Assembly: GCA_023457895.1 (NCBI GenBank)
Contig: JAEXAY010000039.1
Coordinates: forward strand, 124,001-188,000
Direction: 5' to 3'
DNA: 64,000 nucleotides
Source of the DNA: Pseudomonadota bacterium
Lineage (GTDB): Bacteria; Pseudomonadota; Alphaproteobacteria; Sphingomonadales; Sphingomonadaceae
The number at the start of each line of letters is the position of its first letter. Position 1 is the first letter of the stretch. The notes beneath the pieces were generated by a model that did no database searches, had not been told where the DNA came from, and saw only the letters and a list, made by a program, of their open reading frames with translations. Both the position numbers and the translations under genes were made by a program. Below are positions 55,408 through 64,000 of this stretch, one piece after another.

Positions 55408-56322
55408 ATGGAATTTTTTGTTGGCGCGCTCGCGCTTCTGGCGGTTTTCATTGCTTTTTCCGCGATCACGGTCGTGCGGCAAGGCTATATGTACACGATC
55501 GAGCGCTTCGGCCGCTTCACCCATACCGCCGCGCCGGGTTTCAACCTCATCATGCCGTTTGTCGACCGCGTCGGCCGCAAGGTCAACATGATGGAGCAGG
55601 TGCTCGACATTCCGGGACAGGAAATCATCACCAAGGACAACGCCATGGTCGCGGTGGACGGCGTGGTGTTCTTCCAGGTGCTCGATCCGGCCAAGGCGGC
55701 CTATGAAGTCTCCGATCTCATAACCGCGTTGTTGCAGCTCACCACCACCAACCTTCGTACCGTGATGGGATCGATGGACCTCGACGAATTATTGTCCAAG
55801 CGCGACGAAATCAACGCGCGCCTGTTGAGCGTCGTCGACCATGCAACAGGGCCGTGGGGCGTCAAGATCACCCGTGTCGAGATCAAGGATATCCGCCCGC
55901 CGGCTGACATTTCCAATGCCATGGCGCGGCAGATGAAGGCAGAGCGCGAAAAGCGCGCGGTGATCATCGAATCCGAAGGTCAGCGCCAGAATGAAATCAA
56001 TATCGCCGAGGGCCGCAAGGCAGCGCAGATACTCGAAGCCGAAGGCCGTCGCGAAGCCGCCTTCCGCGACGCTGAAGCGCGCGAACGCGAGGCCGAGGCC
56101 GAAGCCAAGGCAACCCATATGGTGAGCCAGGCAATCGCGTCGGGCAATGCGCAGGCAATCAACTATTTCGTCGCGCAGAAATATGTCGAGGCGGTCAAGG
56201 ATTTCGCCAACTCGCCCAACGCCAAGACCATCCTCTTCCCGGTCGAGGCAACCAATCTCATCGGCACGCTGGGCGGCATCGGCGAACTGGCGAAAGAGGC
56301 CCTCGGCAAATCGAAGGAGTAG
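55408..56322 (+). CDS. SPFH/band-7 membrane protein (QmcA/stomatin type)
   Basis: The ATG at 55408 (GGGGAG upstream) gives 304 residues. An N-terminal membrane anchor (about 3-22) is followed by the SPFH domain (TVVRQGYMYTIERFGRFTHTAAPGFNLIMPFVDRVGRKVNMMEQVLDIPGQEIITKDNAMVAVDGVVFFQVLD), then the long charged Ala/Glu coiled coil (about 200-255) that drives ring assembly. Such proteins form membrane cages that organise lipid microdomains or proteases. It is followed six bases later by its usual NfeD partner. Confidence 0.93.
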   Translation: MEFFVGALALLAVFIAFSAITVVRQGYMYTIERFGRFTHTAAPGFNLIMPFVDRVGRKVNMMEQVLDIPGQEIITKDNAMVAVDGVVFFQVLDPAKAAYEVSDLITALLQLTTTNLRTVMGSMDLDELLSKRDEINARLLSVVDHATGPWGVKITRVEIKDIRPPADISNAMARQMKAEREKRAVIIESEGQRQNEINIAEGRKAAQILEAEGRREAAFRDAEAREREAEAEAKATHMVSQAIASGNAQAINYFVAQKYVEAVKDFANSPNAKTILFPVEATNLIGTLGGIGELAKEALGKSKE

Positions 56323-56328
56323 CAACCC

Positions 56329-56775
56329 ATGCTGGATTCGATTTCGCTTTCCGACCCGTGGGTCTGGCTGACCGCCGGACTGGTGCTGATGCTGGCCGAG
56401 CTCGTGCTGCCCGGCTTCTACCTGATCTGGATCGGAACCGCCGCGCTGCTCACCGGCCTGATCGCCTTCAGCGGGATCGGGGGCGCGGCGCTGTTCGTCT
56501 GCTTTGCGATGCTGACGGTGGTGTCGATCATCGTCGCGCGCCGCTGGTTCAACGTCCACCCGATCGAATCCGCCGACCCGCTGCTGAATGACCGCGCCGC
56601 CCGCATGGTGGGCGAAAGCGCGACCGTGGTCGAAGCGATTGAAAGTGGCAGCGGCCGCGTGCGCATCGGCGACAGCGAATGGCTCGCTCGCGGCCCCGAC
56701 GCCCCGGCCGGCACACGCGTGTTTGTTACCGGCGTGGATGGCGGCGGGCATGTGACGGTGGATTTGCAGCGATAG
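56329..56775 (+). CDS. NfeD family membrane protein
   Basis: The 148-residue short NfeD has two or three hydrophobic helices (about 10-75, VWLTAGLVLMLAELVLPGFYLIWIGTAALLTGLIAF) followed by a small OB-fold domain (about 90-148, GESATVVEAIESGSGRVRIGDSEWLARGPDAPAGTRVFVTGVDGGGHVTVD). NfeD proteins pair with SPFH proteins to form quality-control complexes; the gene directly downstream of the SPFH gene fits that. Its end leads to a short palindromic repeat. Confidence 0.93.
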   Translation: MLDSISLSDPWVWLTAGLVLMLAELVLPGFYLIWIGTAALLTGLIAFSGIGGAALFVCFAMLTVVSIIVARRWFNVHPIESADPLLNDRAARMVGESATVVEAIESGSGRVRIGDSEWLARGPDAPAGTRVFVTGVDGGGHVTVDLQR

Positions 56776-56809
56776 TCAGCCCCGCCCTTCCCGCTTCGGC
56801 GAGCGTCCC

Positions 56810-56830
56810 ACCCTCCCTTCCAGGGAGGGT
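56810..56830. repeat. Short palindromic repeat (CCCTCCCT hairpin), copy 3
   Basis: ACCCTCCCT (56810-56818) and AGGGAGGGT (56822-56830) surround a 3-nt loop, 34 bases past the NfeD stop and before a convergent gene. The same arms occur at 26930 and 27020. A decayed relative may lie at 52945-52970 downstream of priA. Confidence 0.7.
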
Positions 56831-56842
56831 GAAGGTCTGTTC

Positions 56843-57811
56843 CTAGATCAGCGGCGTATTGGCCGATGGCGGGAGCGGCTCTGCAGCCTGTTCCTTCACC
56901 CATATCGGATGCTTCAACTGTCCGCGCTGGATAGCGAGGCGTAAGATTGCCAGCCCAGCCGCCGTCGCGACGATCAGCGCGGGGACCGAGGCTTCGAGCC
57001 CGAACGCCCCGCCCGTCATCCAGTCGGAACCGGTGATGCTGTTCGTCACCAGCGAGGGCGTTTCATGCCCCGACACCGGGATGCCGAAAACATAGCCCTG
57101 CACGAAATTCCACGCGGCATGGAGCCCGATCGCGGCCCATAAACGCCGCGTCAGCATATAAATGGCGCCGAGCAGGATCCCCGCCTCGACCGCGATCGCG
57201 AGGCTCGAAAACCAGGTGGCATTGGCGTTACCGATGTGGAGGAAGCCGAAAATCCCCGCCGAAAGGGCCAGCGCGAACCAGCTGCCCAGCAGCTTTTCCG
57301 TCAGGCGAAATAGCACGCCGCGAAACAGGATTTCTTCGCCCACCCCGCTGCTGATCGCCAACCCCAGCATCGCGGCCAGCCCGCCAAGCCCTGCATCGCC
57401 CCAGCCGGTGATGCGGTAATGGCCCATGATCCAGACAAAGGCGGTAACGATCGCCATCAGCCCGGCGCCGATGATCAGCCCCCCCGACAGTTCGCGGCTC
57501 CACTTCCAGCTGGCAAATTCGACCATCGGTTCGCCCTCGATCTTCTTGAGCAACCAGTAACCGAGCACCGACAGTCCGGCCGCCGCGATGCCGTAGGGGA
57601 GGTCCAGCGGGTTGCCCTGAAACAGCCGGGTCGGATCCATTTCGCGCGTAAGTGCAAAACGGAACATGCCGGCCGCGATTTGCGCGATGATATACAGGAC
57701 GATGCCGATCACGATCAGGGTCAGCGGAAAGCGGATGAAGCGCATCAACCCGCTCTGCGGCGGCGGGGTTTCATTCACCGGCAGTTGCGACTTGCCATCA
57801 ATCCAAGTCAT
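56843..57811 (-). CDS. CPBP-family intramembrane metalloprotease
   Basis: The 322-residue multi-helix protein has a CPBP (Abi/CAAX) core in the C-terminal two-thirds: GVGEEILFRGVLFRL (catalytic EExxxR), GIFGFLHIGN (second metal His) and GLHAAWNFVQGYVFG (HxxxN). An N-terminal extension carries two further helices (about 25-75). The ATG at 57811 has GGGAGG five bases upstream; a GTG at 57817 lies too close to that site. Members process prenylated or peptide substrates in the membrane and are often tied to bacteriocin or stress functions; substrate unknown. Confidence 0.88.
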   Translation of the reverse strand: MTWIDGKSQLPVNETPPPQSGLMRFIRFPLTLIVIGIVLYIIAQIAAGMFRFALTREMDPTRLFQGNPLDLPYGIAAAGLSVLGYWLLKKIEGEPMVEFASWKWSRELSGGLIIGAGLMAIVTAFVWIMGHYRITGWGDAGLGGLAAMLGLAISSGVGEEILFRGVLFRLTEKLLGSWFALALSAGIFGFLHIGNANATWFSSLAIAVEAGILLGAIYMLTRRLWAAIGLHAAWNFVQGYVFGIPVSGHETPSLVTNSITGSDWMTGGAFGLEASVPALIVATAAGLAILRLAIQRGQLKHPIWVKEQAAEPLPPSANTPLI

Positions 57812-57859
57812 CCACACCTCCCCTGCGTCGCATCAAGTCCGCCGCCTAGGTAACGCGGA

Positions 57860-58585
57860 TCAGCGCGCTGCGAAAGCCTCTCGTGCGTCCGCCTCGAGCG
57901 CCGCCATGAGCGCGCGATAGGGGGCGGGGCCATGGCTGATGCGGGCAACGCCCAGTTCGGCGAGCCGCCTGATGGAAAACCGGTCGCCGAGCCGCATCAT
58001 ATTGACCGGCAAAGGTGATTGTTCGCACAGCTGCGCTATCAGCCGCTCGTCATTCAGGAAAGGCGCGAAGAAACAGCCTGCACCGGCATCGGCATATGCG
58101 CGGGCGCGTTCGAGCGCTTCGTCAAGCATTGCGCGGTTATGATGGCCCGGGTCGGACTTCATGAAGAGATCGGTGCGAGCATTAACGAACAACCCCGTTG
58201 AACATGCCGCGGCCACCCGCGCCGCAGCCTCGGCCAGGGGCGCGTTGCCGTCTTCAAGGTTGATTCCGATAATCCCCGTTGCCGCCAGCGCGGCACAGTT
58301 TTCACCAACCGCTCCGGCATCGGCGCCATAGCCGCGCTCGAAATCGACGCTGACGGGCAGCTCGACCGCTTCCACTATTTCGCGTGTGCTAGCCATCACG
58401 GTGTCGAGCGGCAACACCTCGCCATCGGCAAAGCCATGGGCAGCGGCCACCGACCAGCTGCCGGTCGCAATCGCCTTTGCACCAGCAGCGGCAACTGCTT
58501 TCGCGCTGCCCGCGTCCCATATATTGATGAGGATGAGGGGGTCGCCCGCCACATGGAGCGCTGAAAACTGGTCCATCTTGCTCAT
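57860..58585 (-). CDS. Isocitrate lyase/PEP mutase superfamily protein
   Basis: The 241-residue TIM-barrel shows LINIWDAGSAKAVAAAGAKAIATGSWSVAAAHGFADGE, the metal-binding SVDFERGYG, GINLEDG and VNARTDLF, typical of the PEP mutase subgroup. Activities in the family include oxaloacetate decarboxylase, carboxyvinyl-carboxyphosphonate mutase and 2-methylisocitrate lyase. The KKCGH-like lyase cysteine motif is not present, so isocitrate lyase activity is unlikely. It overlaps the ada stop region by four bases and is probably co-expressed with it. Confidence 0.85.
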   Translation of the reverse strand: MSKMDQFSALHVAGDPLILINIWDAGSAKAVAAAGAKAIATGSWSVAAAHGFADGEVLPLDTVMASTREIVEAVELPVSVDFERGYGADAGAVGENCAALAATGIIGINLEDGNAPLAEAAARVAAACSTGLFVNARTDLFMKSDPGHHNRAMLDEALERARAYADAGAGCFFAPFLNDERLIAQLCEQSPLPVNMMRLGDRFSIRRLAELGVARISHGPAPYRALMAALEADAREAFAAR

Positions 58586-59625
58586 GATTGTCCTCCCTCC
58601 GCGTCGAGGAGCGCCCGTTTTCTTTCAAGCCCATAGGCATAGCCGCCGAGAGTTCCATCGCTGCGGATAACGCGGTGGCACGGGACAAGGACGGCGACGC
58701 TGTTGGCCCCATTGGCTGACCCCGCCGCGCGCACTGCACCCGGTCTGCCGACCGCCGCCGCGATATCGGCATAGGTACGGGTTTCGCCCGCCGGGATGCG
58801 CTGGAGTTCAGCCCAGACCGCGCGCTGGAAGGCCGTACCGCCGAGATCGAGCGGCAGATCGCTACCGCAGTCCGGATGTTCGACCGCTGCAACCGCGCGC
58901 TCAAGCAGCGCGGCAAAATCCGCGTCAGCAGGAAGCAGCGTCGCGTTGGGAAACCGCCGCGCCAGTTCGCTTTCATCCTCGTCGAACGACAGCCGGCAAA
59001 TGCCCTTTCCGGTCGCAGCAATCAGCATCTTGCCGAGGCTGGTATCCGCGATCGCCCAGCGGATCGTCACGCCTGCGCCGCCCTTTTTCCACGCGCTCGG
59101 CGCCATCGGCAGTTCCGACTTCATGGCGTCATAGAAGCGGGATGGCGCCGAATAGCCGCCTTCATAAATGGCTTCGGTCACGCTTGCGCCCTGTTCGATC
59201 GCGTCGATCGCGCGCTGCGCCCTGATGCCGCGCACATGCGCAGCGGGAGTCAGCCCCGTCGCCCGCGCAAACACCCGGCTGAAATGCGCCGGAGAATAGC
59301 CGACGCGCGCCGCGAGTTCGTCCAGCCTGGGCGGTGCGTCCCCCGAAAGCAGCCTGAGCGCGATCGCAATGGCTTCCTCGTCGCGCGCAACATCGTCGGG
59401 AAGGCAACGCTTGCAGGGACGCAAGCCAGCCTCACGCGCCGCCGCGCCATCGGCAAAGAAGCGCACATTCTCCCGCGCCGGATGCCGCGCCGCGCAGGAC
59501 GGCCGGCAATAAATGCCGGTGGTGAAAACGCCGGTGACAAACCGGCCATCATAGGCGCGGTCACGCCGCTGCACGGCGGCCCAGGCGGTATCGGGGTCAA
59601 TCTGGGGGTTGGTCACATCGATCAT
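58582..59625 (-). CDS. ada: Bifunctional Ada: methylphosphotriester/O6-methylguanine repair protein and AraC-type activator
   Basis: The 347-residue protein has the Ada Zn domain (FTTGIYCRPSCAARHPARENVRFF ... LRPCKRCLPD, four Cys including the methyl-acceptor), an AraC-like HTH domain (about 100-175, LDELAARVGYSPAHFSRVFARATGLTPAAHVRGIRAQRAI) and the O6-alkylguanine transferase domain with the active-site Cys in VLVPCHRVIRSDG. It senses alkylation damage, repairs it and switches on the adaptive response. An AATAGCGCAA stretch about 115 bases upstream resembles an Ada box. Confidence 0.93.
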   Translation of the reverse strand: MIDVTNPQIDPDTAWAAVQRRDRAYDGRFVTGVFTTGIYCRPSCAARHPARENVRFFADGAAAREAGLRPCKRCLPDDVARDEEAIAIALRLLSGDAPPRLDELAARVGYSPAHFSRVFARATGLTPAAHVRGIRAQRAIDAIEQGASVTEAIYEGGYSAPSRFYDAMKSELPMAPSAWKKGGAGVTIRWAIADTSLGKMLIAATGKGICRLSFDEDESELARRFPNATLLPADADFAALLERAVAAVEHPDCGSDLPLDLGGTAFQRAVWAELQRIPAGETRTYADIAAAVGRPGAVRAAGSANGANSVAVLVPCHRVIRSDGTLGGYAYGLERKRALLDAEGGQS

Positions 59626-59745
59626 CCTAATCCTCTTCGCTTTCCTTGCGAAGCGATTTACGATGTCCTACGCACGCGCCGCATCCCGTTTCTTGCGATC
59701 AAAGCGAAATGTCCGGCACATTTTTCCTGTCGGCCAATTGCGCTA

Positions 59746-59973
59746 TTATGTCCCGGCATCTCCCGCCTTATCGAGATAGGTCAGCATGTCCGCAGGCTTT
59801 GCCTTCCCCGCGCGGCGTTTGAGAAAGATCGAGGCGGTTTCCACAACGCCCACTTTCTCCGCCACCGCGGCGGCGATCCACTGGTTGAGCGAAACCCCGT
59901 CCTCTCTCGCCAAGCGCATCGCGGCGTCCTTGACCGATTTGGGAAGTTTGAGTGGATAGGCGGCTTTGGTCAT
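59746..59973 (-). CDS. Antitoxin of PIN toxin pair (ribbon-helix-helix, HicB/CopG-like)
   Basis: The 75-residue protein starts MTKAAYPLKLPKSVKDAAMRLAREDGVSLNQWIAAAVAEKVG, a ribbon-helix-helix DNA-binding pattern: a short beta strand (YPLKLP), helix, Gly turn, second helix. The C-terminal tail (about 50-75) probably wraps the toxin. It overlaps the toxin gene by four bases, with the toxin first in the operon, so it is likely the antitoxin and autorepressor. Confidence 0.8.
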   Translation of the reverse strand: MTKAAYPLKLPKSVKDAAMRLAREDGVSLNQWIAAAVAEKVGVVETASIFLKRRAGKAKPADMLTYLDKAGDAGT

Positions 59974-60395
59974 GCGTTTATCCTTGCCATAAAGTCTTGC
60001 GGGGTCAGCGTCTCGAAACCGAACATCTGCCCGGCCAGCGCAAAATGCTGCGCGCGACGAGACACGATCGCTTCAGCATTGCCGTTGACTGCAGCCTCAA
60101 GCACCAGTTCGTCGGCGGGGTCGTTCATCTGCGGCCGCCACAGGAAGGTGACATCGACCGGCGCGGCGGCGCTGGCGAATGCAGCCAGAGCGGAATCGAT
60201 CTCCTCCCGTGACAAGCCATGCGCCAGCCGGGCTTCGGCCTGTTTGAGGGCAAATTCATAATCGAGCAGCAGCGGCGTCGAAGTCAGCGGCACAAGACGG
60301 CCTTCCGCCACGGCGCGCAGCAAATGATGGGCTGCGCCCGCCTTGCCGGCGAATCCTGCCACCATTACATCCGCATCCAGCACGACATATTTCAT
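59970..60395 (-). CDS. PIN-domain toxin (putative ribonuclease)
   Basis: The 141-residue protein has the PIN fold: VVLDADVMVAGFAG (first acidic residue), a helical middle, then FLWRPQMNDPADELVLEAAVNGNAEAIVSRRAQHF with the acidic DPAD and a final acidic residue, consistent with a Mg2+ RNase site. This is the pattern of the putative toxin component, PIN family. Overlapping antitoxin gene downstream supports a toxin-antitoxin role. No Shine-Dalgarno is seen: an AT-rich palindrome abuts the ATG at 60395. Confidence 0.83.
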   Translation of the reverse strand: MKYVVLDADVMVAGFAGKAGAAHHLLRAVAEGRLVPLTSTPLLLDYEFALKQAEARLAHGLSREEIDSALAAFASAAAPVDVTFLWRPQMNDPADELVLEAAVNGNAEAIVSRRAQHFALAGQMFGFETLTPQDFMARINA

Positions 60396-60423
60396 ATCAT
60401 ATATGATCTCATATCTTATATGA
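60396..60423. promoter_or_regulatory. Tandem palindromes at the toxin start (candidate RHH operator)
   Basis: ATCATATATGAT (60396-60407) is a perfect 12-bp palindrome touching the toxin start codon. One base further lies TCATATCTTATATGA (60409-60423), a 6-bp-arm palindrome. They share the TCATAT core, as expected for dimers of the ribbon-helix-helix antitoxin. Their position over the promoter and start would block transcription. Confidence 0.6.
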
Positions 60424-60575
60424 CATCACAAATTGAATCGGGAATCTCCCGCTGTCCATCTTGCATTGCAGCAAAGGCGGTGCTAACCGCGCCCCCAATC
60501 GCGATGCAGAGGGCGTTTTTCGCCCTTCTTAAGCCACGCGAATCGTCACCCCTGGGGACCCAAAAGGAAACACGC

Positions 60576-61130
60576 GTGGATAATTCCGGCGGCATTCAGG
60601 CTAGCTTGGCAGGACGGTATGCAACCGCCCTGTTCGACCTTGCCCGCGAACAAAAAGCCATTGAAAAGGTTGAACAAAGCCTCGCCTCGTTGACCGACGC
60701 ACTGGCTCAGTCGGACGAATTCAAGGCGCTCACCGTCAACCCGCTGCTGTCGCGCGATGACGCCGGCAAGGCGGTTGCGGCCGCGGCGAAGGTCATGCGG
60801 CTTGATTCGCTCACGACCAATTTCCTCGGCGTTCTCGCGCAGAACCGTCGCCTCGGCGAAATCGGCAACGTCGCGCGTGCGTTCAAGGCACTGGCCGCCA
60901 ACGAGCGCGGCGAAGTCGCTGCCGAAGTTGTTTCGGCCCACCCGCTCGACGCCGCGCAGGCCCTCGCACTCAAGTCGCGACTGCGCACCCGCGTCGGCCG
61001 TGACGTCAATGTCAGCTATTCGGTTGATCCCGCCATTCTCGGCGGCCTGGTTGTCAAGATCGGCAGCCAGATGATCGACTCCTCCATCCGCACACGACTC
61101 AACACCCTCGCGCAAGCGATGAAAGGCTAA
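60576..61130 (+). CDS. atpH: ATP synthase F1 subunit delta
   Basis: The delta subunit joins the F1 head to the peripheral stalk. The GTG at 60576 with AAGGA seven bases upstream gives 184 residues: SLAGRYATALFDLAREQKAIEKVEQSL at the N-terminus, a helical domain, and the C-terminal VSAHPLDAAQALALKSRLRTRVGRDVNVSYSVDPAILGGLVVKIGSQMIDSSIRTRLNTL, the OSCP signature. It leads the operon atpH-atpA-atpG-atpD, the alphaproteobacterial arrangement in which F0 genes are elsewhere. Confidence 0.96.
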   Translation: MDNSGGIQASLAGRYATALFDLAREQKAIEKVEQSLASLTDALAQSDEFKALTVNPLLSRDDAGKAVAAAAKVMRLDSLTTNFLGVLAQNRRLGEIGNVARAFKALAANERGEVAAEVVSAHPLDAAQALALKSRLRTRVGRDVNVSYSVDPAILGGLVVKIGSQMIDSSIRTRLNTLAQAMKG

Positions 61131-62663
<1,533 letters not shown>

Positions 62664-62672
62664 TTATTCACC

Positions 62673-62758
62673 GTCTCCCTGAACTTGTTTCAGGGTCCAT
62701 AGTGCCGGAGCTATCGAAAGCGCGGGACATATGGATGCTGAACCAGGTTCAGCATGAC
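62673..62758. repeat. REP-doublet palindromic repeat, copy 3, inside the atp operon
   Basis: An 86-bp element contains the hairpin CCCTGAAC-TTG-TTTCAGGG, the middle gagctatcgaaagc, then atatgga and the perfect hairpin ATGCTGAACC-A-GGTTCAGCAT, and ends in GAC. It matches copies at 16771 and 29410 in length and layout. Its position between atpA and atpG could affect mRNA stability or the relative amounts of F1 subunits. Confidence 0.8.
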
Positions 62759-62782
62759 GAAATTGAGGTAAGATAGGGCAAG

Positions 62783-63658
62783 ATGGCCAGTCTTAAAGAA
62801 CTCAAGGTCCGGATCGGCTCGGTCAAATCGACCCAGAAGATCACCAAGGCCAAGCAGATGGTCGCCGCAGCCAAGCTCCGCAAGGCGCAGGCGGCCGCGG
62901 AGGCCGCGCGCCCCTATGCCGAACGGCTGGAAGGCGTGGTGGCATCGCTCGCCACCAAGGTCGGCGGCAGCGACAATGCCCCCCGCCTCCTCGGCGGCAC
63001 CGGTAAGGACGATGTGCATCTGCTCGTCGTCGCCAACTCCGATCGCGGGCTGGCGGGTGCATTCAACTCGAACATCGTCAAGGCCGCACGCGACAAGGCC
63101 TATGCACTTCAGGGCCAGGGCAAGAAGGTCCAGTTCTTCCTCATCGGACGCAAGGGCCGTGCGGTCCTTTCCCGCCTGTTCCCCGGCCAGATCGCCGGCC
63201 AGTATGAAACCACCGGTTTTCGCGAACTCGGCTTTGAACAGGCGCGCGAGATCGCCGACCAGATTTCGGAAATGTTCGACGCCGGCAAGTTCGACGTTGC
63301 CCATCTCTTCTTCTCCAAGTTCCGTTCGGCGCTGGTGCAGGAAGCGACGGGGCAGCAGATCATCCCGGTGGTCGCTCCGGCCGCTTCGGTGGATACAGGC
63401 GGCGCCGTGGTCGAATATGAACCCGACGAGGAATCGATCCTCGCCGACCTGTTGCCGCGCAACGTCACTATCCAGGTGTTCAAGGCCCTGCTGGAAAACG
63501 CCGCGTCGGAACAGGGCGCGTCGATGACCGCGATGGATAACGCAACGCGTAACGCGGGTGACCTCATCAACAAGCTCACCATCCAGTATAACCGCAGCCG
63601 TCAGGCCGCGATCACCACCGAACTCGTCGAAATCATCTCGGGCGCTGAAGCGCTCTAA
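62783..63658 (+). CDS. atpG: ATP synthase F1 subunit gamma
   Basis: The central rotor shaft of F1, 291 residues. The N-terminus [36 protein letters not shown] and the C-terminus [51 protein letters not shown] form the coiled coil that turns inside the alpha3-beta3 ring; the Rossmann-like middle ([18 protein letters not shown]) is also clear. It follows the REP repeat and precedes atpD by 27 bases. Confidence 0.97.
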   Translation: MASLKELKVRIGSVKSTQKITKAKQMVAAAKLRKAQAAAEAARPYAERLEGVVASLATKVGGSDNAPRLLGGTGKDDVHLLVVANSDRGLAGAFNSNIVKAARDKAYALQGQGKKVQFFLIGRKGRAVLSRLFPGQIAGQYETTGFRELGFEQAREIADQISEMFDAGKFDVAHLFFSKFRSALVQEATGQQIIPVVAPAASVDTGGAVVEYEPDEESILADLLPRNVTIQVFKALLENAASEQGASMTAMDNATRNAGDLINKLTIQYNRSRQAAITTELVEIISGAEAL

Positions 63659-63685
63659 CAGATCAGCCACGCAAGGAAGATAGCC

Positions 63686-64000
63686 ATGGCAACCGAACCG
63701 AAAACCACCAAGGCTCCGGCGAAAGCCGCTGCCACCAAGGCCCCCGCAAAGGCCGCTGCACCCAAGGCAGCTGCCACCAAGGCTCCGGCCGCTCCCAAGG
63801 CCGCGACCGGCGGCAATGCCGGCAAGATCAGCCAGGTCATCGGCGCGGTCGTTGACGTGACCTTCCCGGGCCAGCTTCCCGCCATTCTGTCGGCCCTCGA
63901 AACCGATAATAACGGCCAGCGTCTCGTGCTCGAAGTGGCGCAGCATCTCGGCGAGAACACCGTGCGCACCATCGCCATGGACGCGACCGACGGCCTTACC
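63686..64000 (+). CDS. atpD: ATP synthase F1 subunit beta (3' truncated by window edge), with Lys/Ala/Pro-rich N-terminal extension
   Basis: Only the first 105 residues are in the window. The conserved beta-subunit start [23 protein letters not shown] begins at residue 46; it is preceded by a low-complexity tail with repeated [13 protein letters not shown] units. The canonical beta subunit starts at about this GKI, so about 45 residues are extra. AAGGA lies eight bases before the ATG at 63686, so the extension is likely translated. The catalytic P-loop lies beyond the window. Confidence 0.93.
   Translation, partial: MATEPKTTKAPAKAAATKAPAKAAAPKAAATKAPAAPKAATGGNAGKISQVIGAVVDVTFPGQLPAILSALETDNNGQRLVLEVAQHLGENTVRTIAMDATDGLT

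Overview
The window is a gene-dense, GC-rich chromosomal segment from an alphaproteobacterium, almost certainly a sphingomonad (order Sphingomonadales). The evidence is gene content and synteny: an lptD-surA-pdxA-rsmA run, a chvI-chvG-hprK-rapZ-PTS-HPr run facing pckA, hrcA-grpE beside rph-rdgB, an F1 ATP synthase operon beginning atpH-atpA-atpG-atpD, and many c-di-GMP, RTX and aromatic-oxygenase genes. Genus assignment (Sphingopyxis or a relative) is only an impression. I see no rRNA, tRNA, CRISPR, phage or insertion sequence. No intergenic gap exceeds about 230 bases.

Layout. 1-5.5 kb: 3' part of an acetyl-CoA hydrolase/transferase gene, a small secreted protein, ndk, a membrane diguanylate cyclase, and holC-pepA. 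5.7-11.4 kb: outer-membrane biogenesis and vitamin/rRNA genes lptD, surA, pdxA, rsmA. 11.4-14.8 kb: a TPR protein, an RsmB-family methyltransferase and guaB. 15-17.2 kb: small proteins (DUF1622, DUF937, DUF3597 and a DUF937-neighbour-like protein), two of which share a C-terminal Asp-rich motif. 17.5-26 kb: pckA, an M20-like protein with altered metal ligands, a VOC protein, then the ChvG/ChvI two-component system with HprK, RapZ, a mannose-type EIIA and HPr, a regulatory nitrogen/carbon phosphorelay typical of alphaproteobacteria. 26-32 kb: a SpoU methyltransferase, two META-domain lipoproteins, topoisomerase IB, DUF1285, NUDIX and a CCA-adding enzyme. 32-36 kb: a GGDEF-EAL protein and parC. 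36.3-42.3 kb: a DUF4349-type lipoprotein, an acyltransferase interrupted by a TAG codon, an MFS exporter, grpE-hrcA and rph-rdgB. 42.4-47.2 kb: an RTX protein, a large patatin-like protein, a small periplasmic protein and an HdeD-like membrane protein.

47.4-50.7 kb is the most distinctive accessory block: an extradiol ring-cleavage dioxygenase, an HsaA-like flavin monooxygenase and a KshA-like Rieske oxygenase in a row on the + strand. These are three oxygenases that could act successively in steroid A/B-ring opening. An FNR-type box and inverted repeats lie upstream. 50.8-59.6 kb: priA, an M28 peptidase with a CitE-like lyase, an SPFH/NfeD pair, a CPBP protease, a PEP-mutase-family protein and ada. 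59.7-60.4 kb: a PIN-toxin/antitoxin pair with tandem palindromes at the toxin start. 60.6-64 kb: atpH, atpA, atpG and the 5' part of atpD.

Two families of dispersed palindromic repeats run through intergenic spaces: an 84-86 bp REP-doublet type (three copies, one inside the atp operon) and a shorter CACCCTCCCT...AGGGAGGGTG hairpin (three clear copies).
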